A model generated the notes under the pieces. That model saw only the letters and a program-made list of their open reading frames with translations. It did not search any database and was not told where the DNA came from. 64,000 bases of DNA from Phylloscopus collybita (taxonomy: Eukaryota; Chordata; Aves; Passeriformes; Phylloscopidae): positions 30,669,001 through 30,733,000 of the forward strand of contig JAJNNQ010000024.1 of the NCBI GenBank assembly GCA_027886175.1, written 5' to 3'. Of this stretch, positions 55,365-64,000 are shown piece by piece; position 1 is the first letter of the stretch, and each line of letters begins with the position of its first letter. The position numbers were made by a program, and so were the translations under genes.

Positions 55365-55893
55365 TTTGCTCAACCTGAAGTGTTGTGTCCAGCTCTGGGC
55401 ACCTCAGCACCTCAGTCCAAGTCTCAGGCCATGGAACAGTTGGAATGAGTTCAGAGGAGAGAGATGAAGATGACTGGGGGGCTAGAGCACCTCTCCCGTG
55501 AGGAAAGGTTGAGAGAGCTGCGGTTGTTCAGCCTGGAGAAGGCTTTGGGGTGACCTTATTGTGGCCTTCTAGTGCCCAAAGGGACAAAAAGAGAGCTGGA
55601 GGGGGACTTTTTGACAAGTGTCAAAAGCCCACAGTGAGAAGACAAGGGGGAATGACTTCAAGCTGAAAGAGGGCAGGTTTAGTTTAGATATTAGAAACAA
55701 TTCTTTACTGTGAGGGTACTAAAGCACAGGGACAGATTGCCCAGAGGAACTCCCTATCCCTGGAATAGTTCAAGACCAGATTGGATGGGACTTTTGAGCA
55801 TCTGGTCTAGTGGAAGGTGTCCCTGCCCATGCCAGGGGGGGTGGAATGATCTTTAAGGTCCCTTTCAACCCAAACCATTCTATGATCCATAAA
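55365..55893 (+). mobile_element. CR1 LINE, 3'-terminal 0.5 kb
   Basis: A nearly continuous CR1 tail reads GTGTCCAGCTCTGGGCACCT, GAGAGAGCTGCGGTTGTTCA, then GCCTGGAGAAGG, CTAGTGGAAGGTGTCCCTGC, GGAATGATCTTTAAGGTCCC and AACCCAAACCATTCTATGAT. It is 5'-truncated, as usual for CR1, and the youngest-looking copy apart from the one at 60.3 kb. Confidence 0.92.
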
Positions 55894-56143
55894 GGATAAA
55901 AGCAAACAAACCCAACCCACAAAGAAAACACCATAAATATTTCCATTATCAACCCCCCAACCCCACCCTGTGGTGTTCTGCTTTGTTCAGTCACTTACTT
56001 CCTTGTGCATAAAGCACCATATAAAGTGAGATTAACGACATTAAAATCCATTTAGTTCTCAATCCAATAACACTAGGACAGATGGTCAATGAGAACCAGG
56101 AACTCATTTCTTTCTGTGAACCTGGGAGTATTTGTTCAGAGAT

Positions 56144-56186
56144 CCTTTACCATGTTTTTGTAATAGCACAGAAAACATGGTAAAGG
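56144..56186 (+). other. 15-bp inverted repeat with 13-base loop
   Basis: CCTTTACCATGTTTT at 56144-56158 pairs perfectly with AAAACATGGTAAAGG at 56172-56186. The function is unknown and no transposon ends were recognised beside it. Confidence 0.85.
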
Positions 56187-57690
56187 GTTCGATCATGTAT
56201 CATTCCATCTTACATTGCCTTTTGATTTTCCTCAAAGTCATGAAAAGCCCCTCTGCTGGCCTTGGTGCTCTGCAGGGGTGACCTAGGAGTTCACTGTTGG
56301 CTGCATCACTCTGTACTGTAGTTGAGATACACTCAGACTTGGTCTTCGTGATGCCTTCGTGGCTCATACATTTGGTCAAAGGTGCTTTCTGAGTCTGCAG
56401 GTGCTGAGAGAAAGGGGAACGTTTAGTTCATGATTAATTATGTCATTGCACATTTTTTTTCCAGAAACACAACTAAATAATTTAATGAGTAAAACATTTT
56501 AGCAAGCGAAGAGGAATGAATGTTGTTCAATGGCGGTGCAAATCTATGCTATTCTAGGCTGTTTTAGTCCCTCTTTCAAGCATTCTTCACACTGGTATGC
56601 TCATTTTTCCTCCCTTCTCTTTACCAGACAGTGGACACAATGGTTCAGGAGTGGAATGGGGTTTTCCCATCTCCAGCAGCACTGAACTGTAGGCTAAGGT
56701 CACTGCAACACACAAAAACATTTCCTAAAGGTGTGATTTGCCTGTTCAGAAAGGGGACTTCTCATCTAGCTGCTGCTGTAAAGTGAGGGTCTGTTTCTCA
56801 TCAAAACCCGAAAATTTCAATTTACAAATTTCAATTGCTCTGTTTCCAGCCTCTGCAGAGCAGTAAAACAATGGACTACATGGAAAAAAAAAACAAACCC
56901 CAAGCCTCAAGTATTTTTAAGCTGGCTTAGTTTTGTGATCTGGCACACCTTAGGCTTAGCCAAGCACCAGTGAAAGAGACAGCAGGAGGATTTGGCTGGA
57001 TCTGGTGTACAGGCTGCTTGTTTTGCAGGGATGAACTATTCCCCCTTCCCAGCTCCCCATCTTCTCCAGGTACTTCCTACCTGACAGAGCAGGGGTGCCT
57101 CAAGTCAACTAATGAAGATCCTATTGCTTTCTCCTGCTGCAGAACAGCTTTCTGGCATGCTAGCCAATGAACCTGTCTGAAAATATATTGCAGAATGAAG
57201 CTGCAATGAAAAAAAAAAAATATTGCTACTGCAGGTCTGCCAGAGCCTTCTGGCCCTGCTTTAGCAGCTCTGCCTCCCTGTAGCTGCCCAAATGACTACG
57301 TAGGTGAGAAGGAGGAAGAGAATTTAATAAAGCCCTACCTAAATGCCACCTCTGTCAAATGGACATTTCCCAGCAAAGTCCTTTGGAAAATTAACATTGT
57401 TATATTTGCTTGACAGGTAAAGATAATGTATACTGCAACAGGCAGAAAAATTCTACAGCCTATGTGTCACGACGTACTTTGACATGTTTTTATTACTGGA
57501 GGAGGACAAACAAGAACCAAAGTTCTAAGGTTTTATCAAGGGCTTATGCTTCAACAGACTTTTGACCCAAAGCAATTATACGACTGGTTGTAGAAAGATC
57601 AAAATTGAAATAAAATAGTTAATGATTTTTGTTCATTTATTGACCATTTCTCAGTTTTGTTGACTAGGGTGTTTCACAAGACCTCTGTGC

Positions 57691-57787
57691 ACATATAAAT
57701 GCAGGCAGGTGAGACGCCCTTCCCAAAGAGCAGCCCTGCACTGGAGGAACTGCCCTCAGCTCTCCCAGCCCTGCAGCTGCCACCAAG
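57691..57787 (+). promoter_or_regulatory. TATA promoter and non-coding exon 1 of the plus-strand crystallin gene
   Basis: TATAAA at 57694-57699 is followed about 30 bases later by a short untranslated exon ending CACCAAG|GTAAGA at 57787. The exon has no ATG that would give a sensible frame, and the next exon begins at 59244. Exon 1 and TSS placement are inferred. Confidence 0.55.
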
Positions 57788-59296
57788 GTAAGAGGCACAC
57801 TTTGTACAGGAGAACTGGAAGGGACCCTTGGGCAGCTGCTGTGAAATGCAGGGGAAGGGAAGGAGGCTTTAGTGCTGGGGTGAGAGCTGCAGCACAGCTG
57901 GGAGGGTCTGCTGTCTGCATGTGCAGAGACTGAGCCCATCTTTAGGGGAGGAGGAGATAGATGGCTGCTGCAGGAGAAGGAAACCTTAGCAAGGGAGAGG
58001 GTGGAGGGGGCCAGTGAAACACAATTGTCAGACGTGAAAATGAAAATATTCTACAAATTTATCTTGGACATGGGATCTTTATGTTGTATCAGCAAAATTA
58101 AATGAGTCATTATTCATACTTTTTCTACAGGTAGAAAGTAATTATAGTAGTGCTCAATCAGTCAGTGAGTCTGAGTTCAGGTCCCCTCAGCTTCCACATA
58201 TGCTTTTATAACTGTGAAAAAAGACGTGGTTTTAATCACATAAAGGATTTTTTTCTAAAACAGGGAGGTTTAAGTGATTCAGGTTTTTAATGCACATGTC
58301 TTGCAGTATTACTATGGTTTTTAATCTTACTGGACATATCTGCCTTTTCCCATCTTTCGGAATCAGCTAGAGGAATGGCTTTTTTTTTTTTTTTTTCCCA
58401 CTTATTTGCCCTGAAATGTAAATCTTTGCTTCAGTAACCTTTACGTGATTTGGAGAGGGAGCTGTTATCATAACTGACCGCTCATTACTATTCCTGCAGA
58501 TGTTACTAATAAACACTTGTGGCTTTTTAACTGAACTCAGATGACTGGGGAATTAGATATGTGTATTGGTAGTAGTGTTAGGAAAAGACATTTAAAACCT
58601 GAAATTTAGTCTGAGTTAAAGGGCTGATGCTTAGAACTTGATTGCTTCTCAGTGCATGTCAAGAGAAGGAATCTCTTGATTTCAGTAAAATTCCACATAA
58701 AAAGAGAAATAAGGTGTTTCAGTGAATTTAAAGCTCATTTCTGCCCTTAAAAAGATAGGTTCCCCTCCTATTTTAGGTAAAAAATTCACTTTTAGAAATT
58801 AATTGCATGTTTCACTACTTTTATATTGCATTCTATGTGGCTTGTGAAACGTACTTCAAACAATGAGTGCCAGTTTATAAAATATTTCTTAACTGCAGCA
58901 TCAATTATCAATGGAAAGATTTATCACTAGTTGTATATTTTATTTTGTTATTATTTTGGGTATACCAATAAGCTCTTAAACAAAATGCTCAGGTGTCCCT
59001 TGCACATATACATATTAAATGAAACTGGACTGTGGTGATGTAAAAATCTCATTTTACTTTTTTTCTCCAAATTGAAATTTCTATTCACTCTTTCACAGCT
59101 GCTGCTATTTTTATCTTCTGCTAAAATTGTTTTACATTTCCTTTTTACCTTTTGTCCCCTCTGATTTCCAGCATTTCATGTCTGGCGTGTAAATGCCTCT
59201 TACAAGTATTGCTTGTTTTCTTTTTTTTTTTCATTTTGTATAGGCTGCCACCTGACTCCTACAGCAGAAAATCCAAATCTCAGAAGCCCCGCTGAG

Positions 59297-59827
59297 ATGG
59301 GAAAAATCATTGTTTATGAGCATGCTAACTTCCAGGGTATGTCCAAAGAGTTCCACACCAACATTGCCAACCTGAAAGATGCAGATTGGAATGATTGTAT
59401 CTCCTCGGTGAGAGTAATCGGCCATCCTTGGGTGGCTTACCAGCACGCAGACTATAAAGGACGGTTACTGGTACTTGAGGAGGGAGATCATGACTTCGTT
59501 GGTAAAAAGATGAATGATAGGATCAGCTCTCTGCAGGTGATCACTGAAGATCTGCACAACCCCCAGATCACTCTCTATGAACATGCTGATTATCAAGGGA
59601 GGAGCAGAATAATAAGAGAAGCAACCAATCTGTCTAGGGGACATGACAATGACAGCACATCTTCACACAAGGTCCAGAAAGGTGCCTGGCTGCTGTGTGA
59701 AAACGGCGATGGGAGTGGATTTCAATACATTGCACGACAGCACGAGAACCTTCCAAATTACAAGGCAATCAAGTTCAACGACAAGCTTTCCTTCCTGCGT
59801 CCCCTTCGCCCTGGCTGTGGCTGTTAG
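59297..59827 (+). CDS. Beta-gamma-crystallin domain protein, epidermal differentiation-specific protein-like (copy 1)
   Basis: A 176-aa protein is encoded in one exon starting at acceptor 59243/59244. ATG 59297 is chosen because the paralog at 63 kb aligns from the same MGKIIVY and the upstream residues lie partly in the intron. It contains two beta-gamma-crystallin domains, i.e. four Greek keys: [49 protein letters not shown] and [16 protein letters not shown]. Each key is followed by an N/D-D-x-x-S-S-type calcium clamp (NDCISS, NDRISS, NDSTSS, NDKLSF). It ends in a Cys-rich PGCGC. The best family match I know is the amphibian epidermal differentiation-specific (ep37) group. No aerolysin-like module follows the stop, and no signal peptide is visible. 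AATAAA at 60005-60010 ends the transcript. The physiological role is not known to me. Confidence 0.88.
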   Translation: MGKIIVYEHANFQGMSKEFHTNIANLKDADWNDCISSVRVIGHPWVAYQHADYKGRLLVLEEGDHDFVGKKMNDRISSLQVITEDLHNPQITLYEHADYQGRSRIIREATNLSRGHDNDSTSSHKVQKGAWLLCENGDGSGFQYIARQHENLPNYKAIKFNDKLSFLRPLRPGCGC

Positions 59828-60004
59828 AATGCAAATCCTGCAGCGCTGAGAGAAGATCTAGCCCCAGCAAGAAATCTGAGACCTAGATCTCCGCCTCTCC
59901 TTGTGTCACTTTCTCCCCAGTGTCACAGGACTACTGAACACGAGAGCTCTCCTGCCCCACAAATGGCCTCTGCCATTGTCTGTAAACCATTTTGTGCTGG
60001 TGCC

Positions 60005-60010
60005 AATAAA
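60005..60010 (+). terminator. Polyadenylation signal of crystallin copy 1
   Basis: AATAAA lies 178 bases after the stop. The surrounding GAATCTTTTGCAATCAGC is shared with the copy 2 3' end. Confidence 0.75.
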
Positions 60011-60294
60011 GAATCTTTTGCAATCAGCAGTGGGTTTATTTTATGCACTGTTTAGTGTAGTTAAACATTTAGCTTCCATGTGTATCTAGAGGATGTTTCG
60101 TGCAGTCGCTTCCAAATATTTTTCATGGATCTCTCGTGTAGAATTTCATCTCCTTCCAGTTTCACTGGTCAGAAACATTGCAACCAGACTAAAGAGCTTG
60201 GTAAGCATTTTGATTATTGCTGTGATGCTGGCCCACTCTCACCTGTAGCCTGTATTTAACTACTCCATGAACTACTGTATCTCAAGGCATTGGT

Positions 60295-61770
60295 CACAGA
60301 ATCCTCAAAGTCTGAGGTGGGGAGGTGCCTTAAAGATCATCTCATTCCAACCCTCCTGCCATAGGCAGTGACATCTTCCACTAGACCAGGTTGCTCAAAG
60401 TCCCATTCAACCTGGCCTTGAATATGTCCAGGGACAGGAAACCCAAAACCTCTCTCAACAACCTCTTTCACTGCCTCATCACCTTCATAGGAAAGAACTT
60501 TTTCATAACACCTAATCTAAGTCTCTGCTCTTTTAATTCAAAACCATTCCATCCTCATCCTATTACTAGCTGCCCACTTCAAAAGCTGCTCCTGCTCTTT
60601 CTTTTACACCCCCTTCAAGAACTGGAAGGCTGCAATGAGGCCTCCCTGGAGACTTCTCCAGGATGAACAACCCCAGATTTCTCAGCCTGTCCTCATAGGA
60701 GAGGTGCTCCCACCCCAAGACCATCTCGCACTCTATGCTCATGTCTGGCATTGCCCTGACCCAGGGTCAGCACCTTGCACTTGGGCTTCTTGAACTTGAT
60801 GAGGTAAGTGTGGAATCACTTCCCAAGTTCATCCAGGTTGCTGTGGATGGAATCCCATCCTTTTGTTGTCTCAGCTGCACCCCTCAGCTTTGTGTCATCT
60901 GCAAACTTGCTGGGGTGTCATTGATAAAGATCTTAAAAAGTACTGGTCCCAGAACAGAGCCTGATGGACACCAGTTATCACTGGTCTCCTTCTGGATGTA
61001 GAGCCACTGACCACAACTCTCTGGCTGTTTTCCAAACAGTCCACCCTTCAAACCCGTGTGTCTCAGATTGGACATAAGGATGCCACATGGGACCATGTCC
61101 AAGTTCTTGAGGAAGTCGAGGTATGTGAGTGACAGTGGTTGGTTTCCCCTTGTTGGTGGCCACAATCCCTCCATCACAGATGGCCACCAGGTTGGACAGG
61201 CATTATCTGCCCTTAGTAAAGCCATGCTGGCTATCTTGGATCGTCTTCTTGTCTTGCATGTGCCTTTTGATTGCTTCCATGGGATCTGCTCCATGATCTT
61301 CACAGGCATAGAGGTGAGGATCACTGGGTACCTCACCAGATCTTCCTTTCTCCCCTTGTTTTTAAAAACAAGAGTGATGTTTCTCTTCTCCCATTCACCA
61401 AGGATTTCACGTGAAGGCCATGACTTTTCAAATATCATGGAGGGTGGCTTGGCAACAGCACCAGCCCTCATGACCGTGGGATGCATGTCATCCATTCCCA
61501 TAGACTTGTGTCTATTCAGCTTCATCAAGTGGTCTCAAAGCTGCTCTTCACTTACAGTGGGAGGTACTTCGCTCCCCAGTCACTACCTGCAGTTTCAGCC
61601 ACTCCAGAGACATGGGAAACCTGACTTCCAGTGAAAGCTGAGGCAAAGAACACATTGAGTACCTCAGCCTTCACCACATCCATTGCCACCAGTTCTTCCT
61701 TCCTGTTTATTGGTGGGGAGCAGGGGTTACACTCTACTTGGCCTTCATTTTCTGCCCAGTGCTCTTGCAG
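60295..61770 (-). mobile_element. CR1 LINE with damaged reverse-transcriptase frame
   Basis: The 3' end is at 60295 (TCACAGAATCCTCAAAG on the plus strand) and the sense strand is minus. The minus strand keeps a 214-residue stretch of CR1 polymerase: HKSMGMDDMHPTVMR, IFEKSWPSREILGEWEK and GSVLGPVLFKIFIND. The catalytic FADDTK box is present near 60884-60910 but in another frame, so the frame is broken just after FKIFIND. An upstream piece (KAEVLNVFFASAFTGS) lies at 61552-61800. At about 1.5 kb it is the longest CR1 in the window, and inactive. Confidence 0.9.
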
Positions 61771-61869
61771 AAGCCCTGGTGTATCAGTGTCAGTCAACAC
61801 AGGCAGGCAACTGGGACAACTACAAGCATGTGGCTAGGACACAGAGAGTAAAGTTATTTCCATTTCCAT

Positions 61870-62030
61870 TGGCTCATGAGCACCCAAACTATACAGGCCA
61901 TTTCCTCTGGTGCTTGAGGAGGGAGAGCACAGCTTTGTTGGTGCAAGATGAAGGGTAGGATCAGCTCTCTGATTGCTGAAAATCTGCACAATCCTCACAT
62001 GAAACCCAGAACACGCTGTGCTATCAACTG
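61870..62030 (+). pseudogene. Beta-gamma-crystallin pseudogene fragment
   Basis: The DNA aligns with the middle of the two flanking crystallin genes: TGGCTCATGAGCACCCAAAC, TGGTGCTTGAGGAGGGAGAG, TTTGTTGG, GATCAGCTCTCTG, TGAAAATCTGCACAATCCTC and a more diverged GAACAC...TATCAA block. This covers roughly residues 45-100 (WVAYEH to LYEHxxYQG). Small indels break the frame after the first 20 codons, and the equivalent of EVI near 61970 is deleted. It is closer to copy 2 at the EEGEH segment. Its 5' side abuts the CR1 copy, so the upstream part may have been lost or separated by that insertion. Confidence 0.8.
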
Positions 62031-62180
62031 CTGGGCTTTACTGTTACTGACCAGTGAAACCGCAAGGAGACAAAATTCTCCAGGAAACATCCAGCAAAAA
62101 TGTTTGCAAGTGACTGTATGAATCATTCCCTGGATACATAGACGCCTCACCATGAAAGAGCAATATTTCTCTACGCTAAA

Positions 62181-62580
62181 TGTGGTGGTGGTGGGTTTCT
62201 GTTAAGTTGTGGTTTGCTCCTGTTACCCCCCAGTGTCTGGTTTATGTCTTGGGTTTTACCCCAGGTTTTCCCCTCCTCGGTCTCTTTGTCCCTCTTTCCT
62301 GACCCTGCCCTGTGTTAAGCTGGGGCCAATCTCCCACCCGCCCCACCCCTCTGCCCGCTGGTTTAAATGTTAAACGTGCAGGACCCCTCCCTCTCTCTCC
62401 CGGACCATCTGGAAGAATAAACATGTGAGAGAGCCTTCCCTAAGCCCGAGTCCCATCGCTCTAAAGGCAGAGACAGCCTGTTCTGCACCGTCTGTGGGAG
62501 CGCTGCTCTCCCAGAGCCGTGCTCCTGGCACCGCGGCAGGAGCTCGGACCTAGCGGGGTCTCACCGGCCCCTCGGTGACA
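62181..62580 (+). mobile_element. Probable solo LTR of an endogenous retrovirus (400 bp)
   Basis: The segment starts TGTGGTGG and ends GGTGACA (TG...CA), with an internal AATAAA at 62416-62421. It is flanked by GCTAAA and GATAAA, an imperfect 6-bp target duplication. Base composition (GC-rich right half) differs from the surroundings. No gag, pol or env sequence is adjacent, so it is read as a solo LTR. The family was not recognised. Confidence 0.5.
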
Positions 62581-62625
62581 GATAAAGATGCACGGAACAG
62601 ACTCGCCGCTGATTGCAAAAGATTC

Positions 62626-62631
62626 TTTAAT
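62626..62631 (-). terminator. Polyadenylation signal of crystallin copy 2 (ATTAAA variant)
   Basis: The minus strand reads CCATTAAAGAATCTTTTGCA, homologous to the copy 1 CCAATAAAGAATCTTTTGCA, so the hexamer has changed from AATAAA to ATTAAA. The solo LTR begins only about 45 bases further downstream. Confidence 0.65.
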
Positions 62632-63087
62632 GGCACTAATGCAAAATGGATTACAGGCAGCGGCAGAGGCCACAGCACCACAAGGACATTGCAAAGCAAA
62701 CTACAAAGGAAGTGGTGCTGCTTCTGTACTAACATCTTCTATTGCACTTAGCAACAGAAACAACATGCAGTGCTTCCACATGCCATAGCCCAGGACTCTG
62801 GAATGGCACCTGAGGGTACAATGGGTTTCACACATCTGGCATGGTCTCTTAGCTCGGACACTCTTTCATATGACACAGCATGGTGATCCTTGCATTTGTG
62901 GGGTGGGAGAAGAGTGCAAGGCAGGATGGCAAAGTGCAGATCAGCAGTGCAGCACAGCAGGGAGCTCTCACACTCAGCAGTCCTGGGACACAGGCGGGGG
63001 GAAAGGCAACACAGGCAGGGGCGGAGATCTGGGTCTCAGATTTCTTGCTGGGGCTGCATCTTTTCTCAGCGCTGCAGGATTTGCATT

Positions 63088-63618
63088 CTAACAGCAAGAG
63101 CCAGGGTGAAGGGGAGACAGGAAGGAAAGCTTGTCGTTGAAATCAATTGCCCTGTAATCTGGAAGGTCTTCGTGCGGTCGTGCGAGGTATTGCATTCCAC
63201 TCCCGTCGCTGTTTTCACACAGCAGCCAGACACCTTTCTGGACTTTGTGAGAAGACATCATGTCGTTGTGGTGTCCTGCAGCCAGGTTGGTTGCACGTGT
63301 TACTATCTTGCTCCTCCCTTGATAATTAATATGTTCGTAGAGAGTTATCTGAGGATTGCGCAGATCTTCAGTGATCACCTCCAGAGAACTGATCTTGTCA
63401 TTCATGTCTTTACCAACAAAGTTATGTTCTCCCTCCTCAAGCACCAGAAATCGGCCTCCGTAGTTCTCATGCTCATAAGCCACCCAAGGCTGGCCAATTA
63501 CTTTCACTGAGGAGATTATATCGTTGAAATCTACATCTTTTAGATTGCTAATGTTAGTGGTGAATTCTCTGGTCAAACCCTTAAAGTTGGCATGAGCATA
63601 GACTATGATTTTTCCCAT
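63088..63618 (-). CDS. Beta-gamma-crystallin domain protein, epidermal differentiation-specific protein-like (copy 2)
   Basis: A 176-aa paralog of the protein at 59.3 kb, about 73% identical by hand count, ungapped and of equal length. The ATG is at 63618-63616, and the coding exon begins at acceptor 63671/63672 in the matching place. The four Greek keys are KIIVYAHANFKG, WVAYEHENYGGRFLVLEEGE, QITLYEHINYQGRSKIV and WLLCENSDGSGMQYLA. The calcium-clamp motifs NDIISS, NDKISS, NDMMSS and NDKLSF are all kept, and it ends PGSCC. The 3'UTR is also homologous to copy 1 for at least 100 bases. Its promoter and untranslated exon must lie beyond the right edge. The two genes are convergent (tail to tail). 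Function is unknown beyond family membership. Confidence 0.88.
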   Translation of the reverse strand: MGKIIVYAHANFKGLTREFTTNISNLKDVDFNDIISSVKVIGQPWVAYEHENYGGRFLVLEEGEHNFVGKDMNDKISSLEVITEDLRNPQITLYEHINYQGRSKIVTRATNLAAGHHNDMMSSHKVQKGVWLLCENSDGSGMQYLARPHEDLPDYRAIDFNDKLSFLSPLHPGSCC

Positions 63619-64000
63619 CTCTGTAGGACTTCTGGAATGCAGGTTTCTTTCTATGGGAGCTGGATGACAGCCTGCACCAAAGGAAGACAGAAAACAAGCT
63701 AAGATTCTAAGAGGCCTATACACAGGAGACACAAAATGGTGGAGAATGTGGAGGAGGAAAAAAGAAGGAAGGAAAATCAACACATTTTTAAAAAAGAAAT
63801 GAACAGAGCAGCAGCTGGAAAGGTGTGAGGGCATGACATAGAAATCTCAATTTTGAAGGAAAACAAAACGAGATATGTATCCACAACTACCCAGTTGGAG
63901 TACAATGTGTCTGTGGCTTTAGGTGTATACCCAAGAGTAAGTTGTCAAATACTCTCACCTTCACCCCTCACAGTTGTGTATCACTGGCCCCCTCCACCCT

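Noticed and set aside
59213..59296. 28-residue N-terminal extension of crystallin copy 1
   Set aside because: It lies partly in the poly-T/AG acceptor region of the intron and has no counterpart in the paralog; the ATG at 59297 is used instead.

Overview
The window is vertebrate nuclear DNA, most likely from a bird. It holds spliced genes with GT-AG introns, CpG-island promoters and several CR1 LINE retrotransposons, mostly truncated copies ending in the CR1 3' motif around ATTCTATGA. The gene order C1R(-), RBP5(-), CLSTN3(+), PEX5(+) matches human 12p13. I reconstructed the coding exons by hand from splice sites, reading-frame continuity and recalled family sequences; no database search was run.

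Layout: 1-5.5 kb is C1R on the minus strand, entering from beyond the left edge. Nine coding pieces (CUB1, EGF, CUB2, CCP1 and the start of CCP2) are present and the serine protease part is off-window. 5.5-10.6 kb is a gene-poor spacer with a nested pair of CR1 copies and a CpG-rich block. 10.6-12.2 kb is RBP5 (-, 4 exons, 135 aa). It stands head-to-head with CLSTN3 across a GC-rich interval that carries a 13-bp minisatellite, an inverted CCAAT box and a full CRE palindrome. 13.3-28.0 kb is CLSTN3 (+, 18 exons, 975 aa). 29.9-36.8 kb is a complete mitochondrial pyrimidine-nucleotide carrier of the SLC25A33/SLC25A36 family (-, 7 exons, 314 aa), a gene absent from the human CLSTN3-PEX5 interval. 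41.2-51.1 kb is PEX5 (+, 15 coding exons, 645 aa). 52-57.7 kb is intergenic with one CR1 copy. 57.7-64 kb carries two convergent 176-aa beta-gamma-crystallin genes of the epidermal differentiation-specific protein type. Between them lie a crystallin pseudogene fragment, a long CR1 copy and a probable solo LTR.

The genes do not form one pathway: complement activation (C1R), retinol binding (RBP5), synaptic adhesion and organelle transport (CLSTN3), mitochondrial nucleotide transport (SLC25A36-like) and peroxisomal import (PEX5). What unites most of them is paralogy. In human, CLSTN1/SLC25A33/RBP7 on 1p36 and CLSTN2/SLC25A36/RBP1-RBP2 on 3q23 have the same composition, so this window appears to keep the complete third copy of that ancestral block. 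The least-described part is the right end, a small beta-gamma-crystallin cluster with four calcium-site-like motifs per protein.
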